Assembly: GCA_028874365.1 (NCBI GenBank)
Contig: JAPPJZ010000008.1
Coordinates: forward strand, 1-64,000
Origin: Chloroflexota bacterium
GTDB lineage: Bacteria; Chloroflexota; Dehalococcoidia; Bin125
Direction of reading: 5' to 3'
DNA length: 64,000 bases
The first letter of the stretch is position 1; every line of letters starts with the position of its first letter. Shown in pieces: positions 16,829 to 25,299 of the stretch. The notes beneath the pieces are model-generated. The model was given only the letters and a program-made list of their open reading frames with translations. It ran no database searches and had not been told where the DNA came from. A program made the position numbers and the translations under genes.

Positions 16829-18260
16829 GCGGCTGGGGACCGATCATCGGGGGTTCGTGCAGCTGCTCGATGTCCGACACGGCTGGGTGCTGCGACAGCG
16901 CCGAATGAAGTTGCTCGGCGATACGGCGATAGGCGGATTCGTCCACGGCCTCGAAACGCAGACTCAGCACGGGAGCGGTGTTGGACGCGCGAGCGTGAAG
17001 CCAGCCGTCGGCGAGCGTGACACGCGCTCCGTCGATGCGATCGATCAACGCATCGTGGTGCCGCTCGGCGAACCAGTCGCCGATCTGTCCGGCGACTGCG
17101 GCCTTCTGTCCATCGGGACAGGGCAAGCGTAGCTCTGGTGAGATAGGCCGGGGTTCGATCTCGGCCATCTCCTCGGCCAGTGTTCGCCCGCGCTCCGCGA
17201 GGTACGAGAGCAACGCGCAGGCGGCGTAGAGGCCGTCGTCGATCCACGGGGCGTGCTCGCCCGGCCGATATTCGGGCCCAAACATGATGTGGCCGCTGGT
17301 CTCGCCGCCGAATGCGAGTTGCTGCTCACGCATCATGCGGCGAAAGAACGAGTACCCGGTCCTCGCCGTGAGCGGTCGTCCGCCATGTCGGCGGATGTCG
17401 TCGATCGCGCTGCTGCTCGTCTTCAGGTCGAGCAGCACCTCCGTCCCCGGACAGCGGCCCAGCATCGGACGCGCCAGTAGCGCGGTCAGCCAATCCGCCT
17501 CATAGCGGCGTCCCCGATGGTCGACCACGCCGATCCGGTCGCCGTCGCCGTCCCAGCCGATGCCAAGATCGGCGCTGAGTGCTCGCACAACGCGAGCCAG
17601 CTCGCGCATCGTCTGCGGATTCTGCGGGTCGGCGGCGTCAGACTGTATCGGCCGTGCCGCAGTGCGGATCGCGTGGAGCTGCGCGCCGGTGTTGGTCAGA
17701 GCCACCGGAGCCGTGACCGCCGTCGCGCCATTGCCGCAATCGATCGCGACAGGAATGTCGGCGGCGCCTCTGAACCGCTCATTGAGCATGTCGAGGTATG
17801 GTCCGGCGGCGTCGATCTCGGTTCGCGATCCGGGCGCTACCGCAACCCGACGCGGATGACCGGCCACGTGTTGGATCTCCTCGGGCAGCAATGGCTGTGC
17901 TCCGTCGGCAAGCAGCTTGAAGCCGTTGAACTCAGGCGGATTGTGGCTGGCAGTGACTATCAGCCCGCCCCCGAGACAGTCGCGATCGACGGTCCAGCCG
18001 ATCACCGGCGTTGGGGCGAGTCCTGCGGCGCATGTATCAATCCCGGCAGCCAACGCGCCGGCGACCGCCGCTTCGTACAACTCGGAGGACGTGTTCCGCA
18101 TGTCGTGGCCGACGACCATCGAACCGGCGCCGCGATCGAGCAACCACTGTGCAAACGCGTTGCCGATGCGCTCGGCGACGACCGAATCGATCTGATCCGG
18201 CGTCGTCCCCCTGATGTCATAGGCGCGGACGATCTCCGGCGGGATCTCACCGGTTGGCAT
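16821..18260 (-). CDS. phosphomannomutase/phosphoglucomutase (paralogue 2)
   Basis: 479 aa phosphohexomutase with all expected motifs: VRAYDIRG start, catalytic S105 in IVTASHNP, WDGDGDRIGVVD metal loop, canonical sugar loop GETSGH, and RASNTAPVLSLRFEA phosphate loop. It keeps the standard GExSGH motif that paralogue 1 has altered, suggesting different sugar preference (inference). Its start has a TAGAGT -10 box six nt upstream with no Shine-Dalgarno. The 3' end overlaps the convergent orphan gene by 8 bp. Confidence 0.93.
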   Translation of the reverse strand: MPTGEIPPEIVRAYDIRGTTPDQIDSVVAERIGNAFAQWLLDRGAGSMVVGHDMRNTSSELYEAAVAGALAAGIDTCAAGLAPTPVIGWTVDRDCLGGGLIVTASHNPPEFNGFKLLADGAQPLLPEEIQHVAGHPRRVAVAPGSRTEIDAAGPYLDMLNERFRGAADIPVAIDCGNGATAVTAPVALTNTGAQLHAIRTAARPIQSDAADPQNPQTMRELARVVRALSADLGIGWDGDGDRIGVVDHRGRRYEADWLTALLARPMLGRCPGTEVLLDLKTSSSAIDDIRRHGGRPLTARTGYSFFRRMMREQQLAFGGETSGHIMFGPEYRPGEHAPWIDDGLYAACALLSYLAERGRTLAEEMAEIEPRPISPELRLPCPDGQKAAVAGQIGDWFAERHHDALIDRIDGARVTLADGWLHARASNTAPVLSLRFEAVDESAYRRIAEQLHSALSQHPAVSDIEQLHEPPMIGPQPLT

Positions 18261-18266
18261 GGCATC

Positions 18267-18276
18267 ACTCTAGGCT
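18267..18276. promoter_or_regulatory. overlapping divergent -10 boxes (TAGAGT minus / TAGGCT plus)
   Basis: ACTCTAGGCT contains TAGAGT on the minus strand (18267-18272), six nt before ATG 18260, and TAGGCT on the plus strand (18271-18276), upstream of ATG 18302 which has its own GGAGG. The two boxes share the central TA. Confidence 0.5.
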
Positions 18277-18301
18277 GAGTGCGCCTGGGAGGCGGAAGCG
18301 G

Positions 18302-19627
18302 ATGGCGTCTCGGTTCGGCCGCAACGACTGGGAATCGGTGCTGGGCCGTTGGGCGGACGCAGGACTGATTGACGAAGACACGGCCGACGCTATCCGTTCG
18401 TGGGAATCGGCGCAGGGGTCACGTTCGTCAGCGAGCCGCCTTGCCGATGCGGTCGCCTATCTCGGCGTGTCGGTTGTGCTGGTCGGCGCACTGATGTTGT
18501 CCGCGCTGACGTTCGATGACGGCGGAGCCTGGATAGAGCTGCCCTTCGCCATCGGAGTGGTCACGGCAACGCTGTCGTGGTGGTCGCACACACTTGACCT
18601 GCGGGCGCTAGCGGACGGGTTCGCCGGAGCGGCTGTGGTGCTGATCGCGGTTGGACTTGGATGGGCGCTCGATGAAGCCGGCGATGTCGGACAGGAATCC
18701 ATCGGCTGGCTGCTGATCGCCCTCAGTGTTCTGCTAACCGGAGGTCTGATGACGCGCCTGGTGCGCTCGCGGATTGCGGTCTCTCTGGCGGCCCTGGCGC
18801 TGAGCCTGATGCCGGTGGCGATTGCGGTGTCTGGTGATCTCTTCGACGCGGGCATGTTCGGCGATCCGCGCGCCCTGGATGCCTGGGCGCTGTGGGCCAC
18901 GTTTGCAACCGTGCTCGTCATAGGCGTTGGGGCTCTACTCCTGCTCGAACACTCGCAGCGTTGGCTCGGCGCCGATCTGGAGCCGTGGGGACGCTTCGGG
19001 GCTTCCCTCGGCCTGGGACTGGCGATTCTCCTCCTGGCCGGCGCATCGCCGGAGCCGTTGATTGATTGGTTGTCGGTGCTGGCCGGGTGGCTGATTACCG
19101 CCTGGGCGTTCCGCCGCAATCGGATCGAGTTGCTGCCCGCGTCCGGGTTGCTGCTCGTGGGAGCCCTGGCCGGTGGTCTTTCGGACCTCGGTGATGGATC
19201 GAGGATTGGCCTGACGCTCGTCGTGCTGTTTACCGCCCTGGAACTGACGGGGCTGGGGATGGCCGGGCCACGCTGGTTGGGTCAGCTCGCCGATCACTGG
19301 CTCACGCCTTTCTGGGAATCGGCACTGTTGGCGGGCGGTGTTGCTGCGGCGGCGGTGTTGGCCGCTGAGAGTGAAGAACTTGCGGCGATTGGCATCGTCT
19401 GGGCGCTGGTGCTGGTGGTTGCCGGTGTGCTGCGGCAGCGCCGACTGGAGCTCTTCTTCGGGGTTGTCGGCGTGTATGCGGCCGGCTTAACCCTCGTGCT
19501 CGGCCAGTTCGAGTCGAGTCTCGGCGCGATCATCGGGACATTGCTGTTTGGCTTGTTGCTCGTGGCCGGAGCGATGGTCTGGAGGCGGCGGACCCGTCGA
19601 TTGACACTGACTGAGGGAGACTCATAG
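18302..19627 (+). CDS. multi-pass membrane protein, DUF2157-like
   Basis: 441 aa. A soluble N-terminal ~55-residue segment (WESVLGRWADAGLIDEDTADAIRSWE) resembles the short helical domain of DUF2157 proteins and is followed by roughly 11-13 hydrophobic segments to the C-terminus (for example VAYLGVSVVLVGALMLSAL, WLLIALSVLLTGGLM). Function is unknown; no catalytic or transport motif is visible. ATG 18302 was chosen over an upstream in-frame codon because GGAGG lies just before it and the upstream codons overlap the divergent promoter. Confidence 0.75.
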   Translation: MASRFGRNDWESVLGRWADAGLIDEDTADAIRSWESAQGSRSSASRLADAVAYLGVSVVLVGALMLSALTFDDGGAWIELPFAIGVVTATLSWWSHTLDLRALADGFAGAAVVLIAVGLGWALDEAGDVGQESIGWLLIALSVLLTGGLMTRLVRSRIAVSLAALALSLMPVAIAVSGDLFDAGMFGDPRALDAWALWATFATVLVIGVGALLLLEHSQRWLGADLEPWGRFGASLGLGLAILLLAGASPEPLIDWLSVLAGWLITAWAFRRNRIELLPASGLLLVGALAGGLSDLGDGSRIGLTLVVLFTALELTGLGMAGPRWLGQLADHWLTPFWESALLAGGVAAAAVLAAESEELAAIGIVWALVLVVAGVLRQRRLELFFGVVGVYAAGLTLVLGQFESSLGAIIGTLLFGLLLVAGAMVWRRRTRRLTLTEGDS

Positions 19628-19630
19628 CCT
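19601..19630 (+). promoter_or_regulatory. promoter TTGACA-18-TAGCCT inside the preceding gene end
   Basis: A perfect TTGACA (19601-19606) is followed after 18 bp by TAGCCT (19625-19630). The -35 lies in the last codons of the membrane-protein gene, and the TAG of the -10 is that gene's stop codon. It would serve the hydrolase at 19694. Confidence 0.6.
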
Positions 19631-19693
19631 CTTCTGTTGTGCCCGTCTGTTGAGCGGGCTCTGCTCTGAGTGCGCTCTTCTGGAGGTATCCGG

Positions 19694-20479
19694 ATGGAAG
19701 ACAAGACTGTTTCGCTCGTCAATGGACGATTCAACGTCGGCTACATGGAGGCAGGCTCGGGTCCGGACCTGCTCTTCATCCACGGCGCCGGCGGACTGAT
19801 GTGGGACCCGTTCCTGGAACAACTCTCACAGCACTACCGGGTGCTGGCGCCGAAACTCCCCGGTACGGCCAACTCAACCGGCGTCGAGTGGCTGATGGAC
19901 CATCACGACGTCTTCTACTTCTACTGGGACTTCCTCGACGCGATGGGCGTGGACGATGTGATCGTGGTTGGCCACTCGATGGGCGGTTGGTTCGCGGCCG
20001 AAGTGGCGGCGATGCAACCCAATCGCGTGGCGAAGCTGGTCCTGATTGCGCCGGCCGGGCTCTGGAACGACGACTACCCGGTCGCGGACTTCTTCGCGAT
20101 GATGCCGAACGAGCTGGTGCCGGCCCTGTTCCACGACCAGGAGCATCCTGGCGCGAAGATGATGACCGCGCCGCCGCCCGAGGACCCGGACGAGCTGCGA
20201 ACGGTGACCGTTGAGCGGGCCAAGATGCTGCAAACCGCGGCGCGTTTCATGTGGCCAATTCCGGACAAGCGGTTGTCGGAGCGGATTCACCGGGTGACCT
20301 CGCCGACGTTGATCGTCTGGGGCGCGTCGGACGGCCTGATTCCGCCGCAGTACGCGGACGACTTCAACCGGGCGATTCCGAACTCCGAGGTGGCGATGTT
20401 CTCGGCCTCGGGCCACATGCCGCAGGTGGAGGAGCCGGAAGCGGTGCTGGCCAAACTCGGCGAGTTCCTGACTGCCTAG
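19694..20479 (+). CDS. alpha/beta hydrolase (lid-type, MhpC-like)
   Basis: 261 aa alpha/beta-hydrolase-fold protein unlike the HSL cluster. DLLFIHGAGGLMWDPF holds the oxyanion HG, nucleophile elbow is GHSMGGW, the acid lies in IVWGASDGLIPP and the histidine in SASGHMPQVEEPE. Such enzymes cleave C-C, ester or epoxide bonds; the substrate is unknown. ATG 19694 has TGGAGG at 19681-19686. The next gene begins 11 bp after its stop. Confidence 0.88.
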   Translation: MEDKTVSLVNGRFNVGYMEAGSGPDLLFIHGAGGLMWDPFLEQLSQHYRVLAPKLPGTANSTGVEWLMDHHDVFYFYWDFLDAMGVDDVIVVGHSMGGWFAAEVAAMQPNRVAKLVLIAPAGLWNDDYPVADFFAMMPNELVPALFHDQEHPGAKMMTAPPPEDPDELRTVTVERAKMLQTAARFMWPIPDKRLSERIHRVTSPTLIVWGASDGLIPPQYADDFNRAIPNSEVAMFSASGHMPQVEEPEAVLAKLGEFLTA

Positions 20480-20489
20480 CGCACGGATC

Positions 20490-21599
20490 ATGTCAACCCG
20501 GAGCGGTTTGGATGCGCCCTTCGACTCGGAGGGAGTGGCGCATTTTCGTGATGTGTTCCACCGCTTCGCGCGCGTCGAGTCGCCCGACCTTGCCTCGCCG
20601 ATGTACGCGGAACTCGCCTACGGCGTGTCGCTGGACCGCGAGTTGCTCGAGCTAGCCGCTCAGAAACGGCGGCGCCAGCCAGCACCCAACATGCTCTTCG
20701 CGGCGGTGCAATATCTGTTGCTCAGCGGCGGGGGATATGCGGACCATCCACTCGCCGCGCACTATCCGATCGTCTCCGGGCGCGAGCGTCCGATGCAGCC
20801 GGCATTTCCCGCGTTCAGAGACTTCTGTCTGACTTACCGAGACGAGATTCTGGAGCTGATACGCACACACCGGACGCAGACCAACGTCGTGCGTCGTTGC
20901 ACCTGCCTGCTGCCCGCATTCTCGATGGTCCAGCAGGAATCCGGGTTGCCGCTGGCACTGATTGACATCGGGGCGAGCGCTGGGCTGAATCTGAATGTCG
21001 ATCGCTATCGCTACCGCTATTTGCGCGGGGGTCGGGAAGAAGCGGCGTGGGGCCCACCAGAGGCTCGGGTCGCGCTGGAGGCGGAGTTGCGAGGCAGCGG
21101 GCCAATGCCGGAGCTGGCCGATCGTCTCCTGGTCTGGTTCCGAGGCGGGATCGACCTCAATCCGATCGACCTGCAGCGGGAAGAGGAGTTGCGCTGGTTG
21201 CGCGCCCTGATCTGGCCGGAACACGTGGAGCGTCATCAGCGACTGATCGACGGAGCCGCAGAGCTTGCTCGTTCGCCGATCGATCTGCGCGGCGGGGACG
21301 CGGCCGAACTGCTCCCGGCCATGATCGCCGACACCCCGGCCGACGCGGCGTTGACCGTGTACTCGACGGTGGCGCTCTATCAATTCCCCGCAGCCGGTCG
21401 AGAGCGGATCTATCAGACGCTCGCCGAGACGAGTCGTGAGCGCCCGGTCTGGCTGGTCACATTGGAACTGCGTCTCGAGGACATTGACGACACGCAGGAG
21501 CCGACGCTGGCGATCACTCGGTTCGTCAACGGAAAGCGAAGCCGCCAACTGCTGGCAAAGTCGTCACCCCATGGCTGGTGGATCGAATGGGCTGCCTGA
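20490..21599 (+). CDS. DUF2332-family protein
   Basis: 369 aa. HFRDVFHRFA, SPMYAELAYGVSLDRELLELA, YPIVSGRERP and IDIGASAGLNLNVDRY match the DUF2332 family, whose glycine-rich GASAGLNL resembles an S-adenosylmethionine- or nucleotide-binding loop, though no reaction is established. Soluble, no signal peptide. The Shine-Dalgarno is weak; it probably relies on coupling to the hydrolase 11 bp upstream. Its end is 3 bp from the convergent luciferase-like gene. Confidence 0.82.
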   Translation: MSTRSGLDAPFDSEGVAHFRDVFHRFARVESPDLASPMYAELAYGVSLDRELLELAAQKRRRQPAPNMLFAAVQYLLLSGGGYADHPLAAHYPIVSGRERPMQPAFPAFRDFCLTYRDEILELIRTHRTQTNVVRRCTCLLPAFSMVQQESGLPLALIDIGASAGLNLNVDRYRYRYLRGGREEAAWGPPEARVALEAELRGSGPMPELADRLLVWFRGGIDLNPIDLQREEELRWLRALIWPEHVERHQRLIDGAAELARSPIDLRGGDAAELLPAMIADTPADAALTVYSTVALYQFPAAGRERIYQTLAETSRERPVWLVTLELRLEDIDDTQEPTLAITRFVNGKRSRQLLAKSSPHGWWIEWAA

Positions 21600-21602
21600 G
21601 CG

Positions 21603-22610
21603 CTAGCCCTTGAGCGCTTCGAGGATTTTGGCGAACTCGTTGGGGTCGCTTTCCATCACGTTGACGGAATGGAGCTGGGCTCCAGCGGCCTGTTCCTGTT
21701 CGAGTCGCTCGACGCACTCCTCAGTCGTGCCGACGAAGCCGAACTGTTCGAGCATCTCGCCGGGGATGGATTGCGCGGCTGCACCACCCCCGCCCTCTTT
21801 CCAGGCGAGGCGAGCGGCGTTGGCTTCGTCCTCGTAGCCCTGGCGTGAGAGCTGGCGGTAATAGAACTCGCCCATGCGGGCGCAATAGAAGGCGAGCGTG
21901 CCGGCCTGGCCGGCGCGGGCGCGGGACTGCGCCTCGGGCGAATTGGCAACAGTGACCCCGCCGGGCGCACGGATCGTGAAGTCGGCGGGGCTCTTCCCGG
22001 CCTCACGGACCCAGTCATTGACCAGGTCGATCTCTTCCTTGAGCCGGTCCATCGGGATCATGATCGGCAGCCAGCCGTCGGAGATCTCGGCGGTCATCTT
22101 GACCGACTTGGGATTCAGGGTGGCCAGGTAGATCGGCAGTTGCTTGCGGTAGGTGTCGAAGCGAAGGGTGAAGCCGCGCTGGAGCTTGAAGATGTCGCCG
22201 TCATAGTTGAGGCGCTCGCCGGAGAAGAGGATCTTCATGATCTCGACGGTCTCACGCATGCGCTTGAAGGCGGGCTGGAAGGGGACGCCGTGGAAGTGTT
22301 CGATCACCTGCGGTCCGGAGTTGCCCAGGCCGACGATCACGCGGCCCTCGGAGAGCTCGTCGATTGTTGCGAAGTGCTGTGCCAGCGCGGCGGGTGTGCG
22401 CGAGTAGATGTTGACGATCCCGGTCGCGACCTGCACGTTGCTGGTCCGCTCGGCGAGCTGAACGAGCGTAGTGAATGCGTCCTGACCCCAGGCCTCGGCG
22501 ACCCAGAGCGAGTCGATCCCTACTTCGTCGGCGATCTGCGCTCGCTTGAGTGCAGTTTCGCGGTCCATCGATCCCTGCCAGTCGAATCCCATACCAATGC
22601 GTCGGGTCAT
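21603..22610 (-). CDS. LLM-class flavin-dependent oxidoreductase, F420-type
   Basis: 335 aa. MTRRIGMGFDWQGSMDRETALKRAQIADEVGIDSLWVAEAW, NVQVATGIVNIYSRTPAALAQHF and EGRVIVGLGNSGPQVIEHFHG are typical of F420-dependent luciferase-like enzymes (methylene-tetrahydromethanopterin-reductase-like). ATG 22610 with GAGGAG upstream is preferred to the in-frame start at 22652. TACGCT at 22655-22660 (minus) is a possible -10. Divergent from the beta-oxidation pair. Substrate unknown. Confidence 0.88.
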   Translation of the reverse strand: MTRRIGMGFDWQGSMDRETALKRAQIADEVGIDSLWVAEAWGQDAFTTLVQLAERTSNVQVATGIVNIYSRTPAALAQHFATIDELSEGRVIVGLGNSGPQVIEHFHGVPFQPAFKRMRETVEIMKILFSGERLNYDGDIFKLQRGFTLRFDTYRKQLPIYLATLNPKSVKMTAEISDGWLPIMIPMDRLKEEIDLVNDWVREAGKSPADFTIRAPGGVTVANSPEAQSRARAGQAGTLAFYCARMGEFYYRQLSRQGYEDEANAARLAWKEGGGGAAAQSIPGEMLEQFGFVGTTEECVERLEQEQAAGAQLHSVNVMESDPNEFAKILEALKG

Positions 22611-22706
22611 GCTGGGCTCCTCAGTGACGTAGTTGGGTTGCTGATATCCCAATCAGCGTAACGGCGCGCGTCGCAAGGCCCGAACCGATGTCTGCGCGGT
22701 GTCGGA

Positions 22707-22712
22707 TAGCCT
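22707..22712 (+). promoter_or_regulatory. -10-like box TAGCCT before the beta-oxidation pair
   Basis: TAGCCT lies 40 nt upstream of ATG 22753, followed by a strong AGGGGGG ribosome site (22741-22747). No clear -35. Confidence 0.4.
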
Positions 22713-22752
22713 GCATCGGGGCTGATGCGCAGGCCCGCAAAGGGGGGATGTG

Positions 22753-23622
22753 ATGTCTGATTCAACTTCCGACTTGAAGCGTTTGGGCGTGCTCGGCGGC
22801 GGCACGATGGGTTCGGGGATCGCGCAGACGGCGCTGTTGGCGGGGGTCGAGGTCACGCTGGTCGATGTCGATGACGGGCAGTTGGAACGCGCGCAAGGCG
22901 TGATCGAGGGCGGTGTTGAACGTCTGGTTTCGCGGGATCGGATCAGCGCCGAGCAGGGTTCGGCCGCGATCGCGGCACTGACCACGTCCAGCGACCTCGA
23001 ATCGCTGGCAGGTTCGGACGGGGTGATTGAGGCAGTCTCCGAGAACGTTGAGCTCAAGCGAGGCATCTTCGAGCGGCTCGAAACCGTCTGCGCCGAGGCG
23101 AAGTTCATCGCGTCCAACACGTCCTCCCTCTCGATCCAGGAGATCGCCGAGCGGATGCAGGATCCGTCTCGCGTGGTCGGACTGCATTACTTCAATCCGG
23201 CGCAGGTCTTGCCGCTGGTTGAGGTGGTGGTGCCGCTCACGGCGTCGGACGAGGCGGTTGATGCGGCCTGGGCATACGTCGAGGCGACGGGCAAGACACC
23301 GGTGCGGGTTAAGGACACGCCCGCGTTCATCGTCAACCGACTGCTGGTGCCGTTCTGCCTGGAGGCGCTGCGCATGTGGGAGTCCGGCGTGGCCACGGCC
23401 GAGGACATTGACCGCGCCTGCCAGCTTGGGCTTGGACACTCGATGGGTCCGCTGGCGACGGCCGACCTGGTCGGCCTGGACGTCCTGCTCGACGTGGCCG
23501 AGAGCATGCAGCGCGAGATTGGCGACCCGAACCTGACGCCGCCGACGATCCTCAGGAGGCTGGTCTCCGCCGGTCGGCTGGGCCGCAAGACTGGCCGCGG
23601 GATCTTTGAGCACGGTGGGTAA
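22753..23622 (+). CDS. 3-hydroxyacyl-CoA dehydrogenase (PaaH/Hbd-type)
   Basis: 289 aa. N-terminal Rossmann fold with LGVLGGGTMGSGIAQTALLAG (NAD-binding GxGxxG), catalytic His in VGLHYFNPAQVLPLVEVV, and a C-terminal 3HCDH dimerisation domain with VKDTPAFIVNRLLVPF. It oxidises 3-hydroxyacyl-CoA to 3-oxoacyl-CoA. The GTG at 22750 directly precedes ATG 22753; AGGGGGG fits the latter. It is followed after 11 bp by an enoyl-CoA hydratase, giving two consecutive beta-oxidation steps in one operon. Confidence 0.94.
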   Translation: MSDSTSDLKRLGVLGGGTMGSGIAQTALLAGVEVTLVDVDDGQLERAQGVIEGGVERLVSRDRISAEQGSAAIAALTTSSDLESLAGSDGVIEAVSENVELKRGIFERLETVCAEAKFIASNTSSLSIQEIAERMQDPSRVVGLHYFNPAQVLPLVEVVVPLTASDEAVDAAWAYVEATGKTPVRVKDTPAFIVNRLLVPFCLEALRMWESGVATAEDIDRACQLGLGHSMGPLATADLVGLDVLLDVAESMQREIGDPNLTPPTILRRLVSAGRLGRKTGRGIFEHGG

Positions 23623-23633
23623 GGAGCTCCACT

Positions 23634-24407
23634 ATGGCAGTGACGTATGAAGTCTCGGATCGGATCGCGACGATTGTTCTGGACCGACAGCAAGCGCTGA
23701 ACTCGTTTGATCGGGAGCAGTACGCGGCGTTCGCGGAAGCATGCTCGCGGTTCAAGGACGACGACGAGGCGTGGGTGGCGATCGTCACTGGTGCCGGCGA
23801 CCGGGCTTTCTCGGCCGGCGCCGACCTGCGCGACATGATTCCAGCACTGATGGACGAGCCGTCCAAGGAGCAGTTCGAGCTTGCGCCGTCGATTATGCGC
23901 GGGATGTACATCTCCAAGCCGCTGATCGCCGCGATCAATGGTTATGCCTTCGGCGGCGGACTCGAGGTGGCCTTGGCCTGCGACATCCGCATTGCGGCCG
24001 CCGGCGCGCAGATGGGGCAGCCCGAGGTCGGGCTGGGACTGTTGCCAGGATGGGGCGGTACGCAACGTTTACCGCGCCTGCTCGGGGAGAGCCGGGCGAT
24101 GGAGATCATCCTGACTGGCGACCCGCTGTCGGCGGAGCGGGCGCTCGAGATTGGATTGGTGCATCAGGTGGTTGAGGCCGACGAGCTAATGGACGCCGCG
24201 CGGGCGATGGCGGAGCGCATCAATCGGAGCGGGCCGCTCGCGGTGCGGGCGTGCAAGTCGGCGGCGGTGCGCGGGATGCAGACGTCGCTGGACGAGGGCC
24301 TGCGGATTGAACAGCTCTACTTCGAGCGTCTGGCGTACACCGACGACATGAAGGAAGGGGTGGCGGCGTTCACCGAGCGCCGTACGGCGGAGTTCCGCGG
24401 GACCTAG
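23634..24407 (+). CDS. enoyl-CoA hydratase/isomerase (crotonase family)
   Basis: 257 aa crotonase-fold protein. The oxyanion segments AFSAGADLRDM and NGYAFGGGLEVALACDIRIAA are intact, and the catalytic glutamates align with QPEVGLGLLPGWGGTQRLPRL. It adds water to trans-2-enoyl-CoA, supplying the substrate for the dehydrogenase just upstream. Strong AAGGAG before ATG 23634. Its stop TAG shares CTAG (24404-24407) with the convergent PPOX gene. Confidence 0.94.
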   Translation: MAVTYEVSDRIATIVLDRQQALNSFDREQYAAFAEACSRFKDDDEAWVAIVTGAGDRAFSAGADLRDMIPALMDEPSKEQFELAPSIMRGMYISKPLIAAINGYAFGGGLEVALACDIRIAAAGAQMGQPEVGLGLLPGWGGTQRLPRLLGESRAMEIILTGDPLSAERALEIGLVHQVVEADELMDAARAMAERINRSGPLAVRACKSAAVRGMQTSLDEGLRIEQLYFERLAYTDDMKEGVAAFTERRTAEFRGT

Positions 24408-24877
24408 AAGCGCCAGCGGGTGGCGCTGCTGGGGAAGTCGTGCTCGCGCCAGGCAATGGCCTTTGACAGGCGTAACCGGTAGGCGGTCTCGCTGCCGTCG
24501 CCGCTCATTCCATACTTGGCCTGATATGCGCTTGCCACGGTCTCCGGTGCGGTGACGGTCTCGAACTCGCCGAACAGCAAGACGACATCGTCGCCGCTCT
24601 CGAGATGCACCTCCGCTGTGCCGTTGCGCGCGAGATTGCTGCCGGTCAACGATTTGGGACCGGTGAAGAACCAGAACGTGTCGTTCACCCAGACGCCCCA
24701 GACGGGGACCGAGTGGGCGCGGCCCGAGGCTCTGGTCGTGGCGATCCAATAGTTGCGCGACTCAGTGAGCCGGCGCACCACATCGTCCCACTCGATGGGC
24801 GTGAACGGGTATTGCGGGTCGCCGATGCCGTAGCCGGCGTCAATGTCCGGACGCTCGGGTTGCGGCGCGAGGGACAC
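24404..24877 (-). CDS. pyridoxamine-5'-phosphate-oxidase-fold (PPOX) protein
   Basis: 157 aa split-barrel flavin-binding fold: NYWIATTRASGRAHSVPVWGVWVNDTFWFFTG is the standard PPOX core, followed by NGTAEVHLESGDDVVLLFGEFETV. Members bind FMN, F420 or haem and act as small reductases. With F420-type luciferase-like enzymes nearby, an F420-linked role is possible (inference). GTG start 24877 lies 5 bp after the stop of the preceding VOC gene, so it is the third gene of a 25698-to-24404 operon. Confidence 0.82.
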   Translation of the reverse strand: MSLAPQPERPDIDAGYGIGDPQYPFTPIEWDDVVRRLTESRNYWIATTRASGRAHSVPVWGVWVNDTFWFFTGPKSLTGSNLARNGTAEVHLESGDDVVLLFGEFETVTAPETVASAYQAKYGMSGDGSETAYRLRLSKAIAWREHDFPSSATRWRF

Positions 24878-24882
24878 GGGCC

Positions 24883-25287
24883 CTACTCCTCGGGAGCCAG
24901 CGGGTCGTATGTGCCGAAGTGCCAGAAGTTGCCCTCCGGGTCTTGAGTTGTGAAGGCGTGCGATCCGTAGTCGGTCTCTTCGAGCGGCGTGATGATCGGT
25001 GCGCCGGCGTCCTGCGCTCGCTGATAGAGATCGTCGACCTGCTCAGCGGACTCGGCGGTCAGGCTCAGCGACGCCCTGCCGACGGTCACGTCCATGAAGT
25101 CTGCGTGGCCGCGGACGGAGCCAAGCATGACCAGGCTGCCGCGCCATTCGAGCTGCGCGTGGGCGATGCCGCCCTCGCCGTCGGGGACGATCAGGTGCTC
25201 GGCGAAGCCGAACGTATCGCGGAGCCAGTCGATCAACGCCTGGGCGTCGTTGGCTCGGAATGCTGGAACGATGGTCTGGCGTGTCAT
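24883..25287 (-). CDS. VOC-superfamily (glyoxalase/PhnB-like) protein, copy 2
   Basis: 134 aa. Two beta-alpha-beta-beta-beta halves typical of vicinal-oxygen-chelate proteins: MTRQTIVPAFRANDAQALIDWLRDTFGF and a C-terminal YGSHAFTTQDPEGNFWHFGTYD. Closely similar to the next gene upstream (25300-25698), sharing TDYGSHAF and the HxGTYD end, so they are tandem duplicates. Function is unassigned; metal-dependent isomerase, dioxygenase or binding roles are possible. Confidence 0.85.
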   Translation of the reverse strand: MTRQTIVPAFRANDAQALIDWLRDTFGFAEHLIVPDGEGGIAHAQLEWRGSLVMLGSVRGHADFMDVTVGRASLSLTAESAEQVDDLYQRAQDAGAPIITPLEETDYGSHAFTTQDPEGNFWHFGTYDPLAPEE

Positions 25288-25299
25288 GAATTCCTGGTC

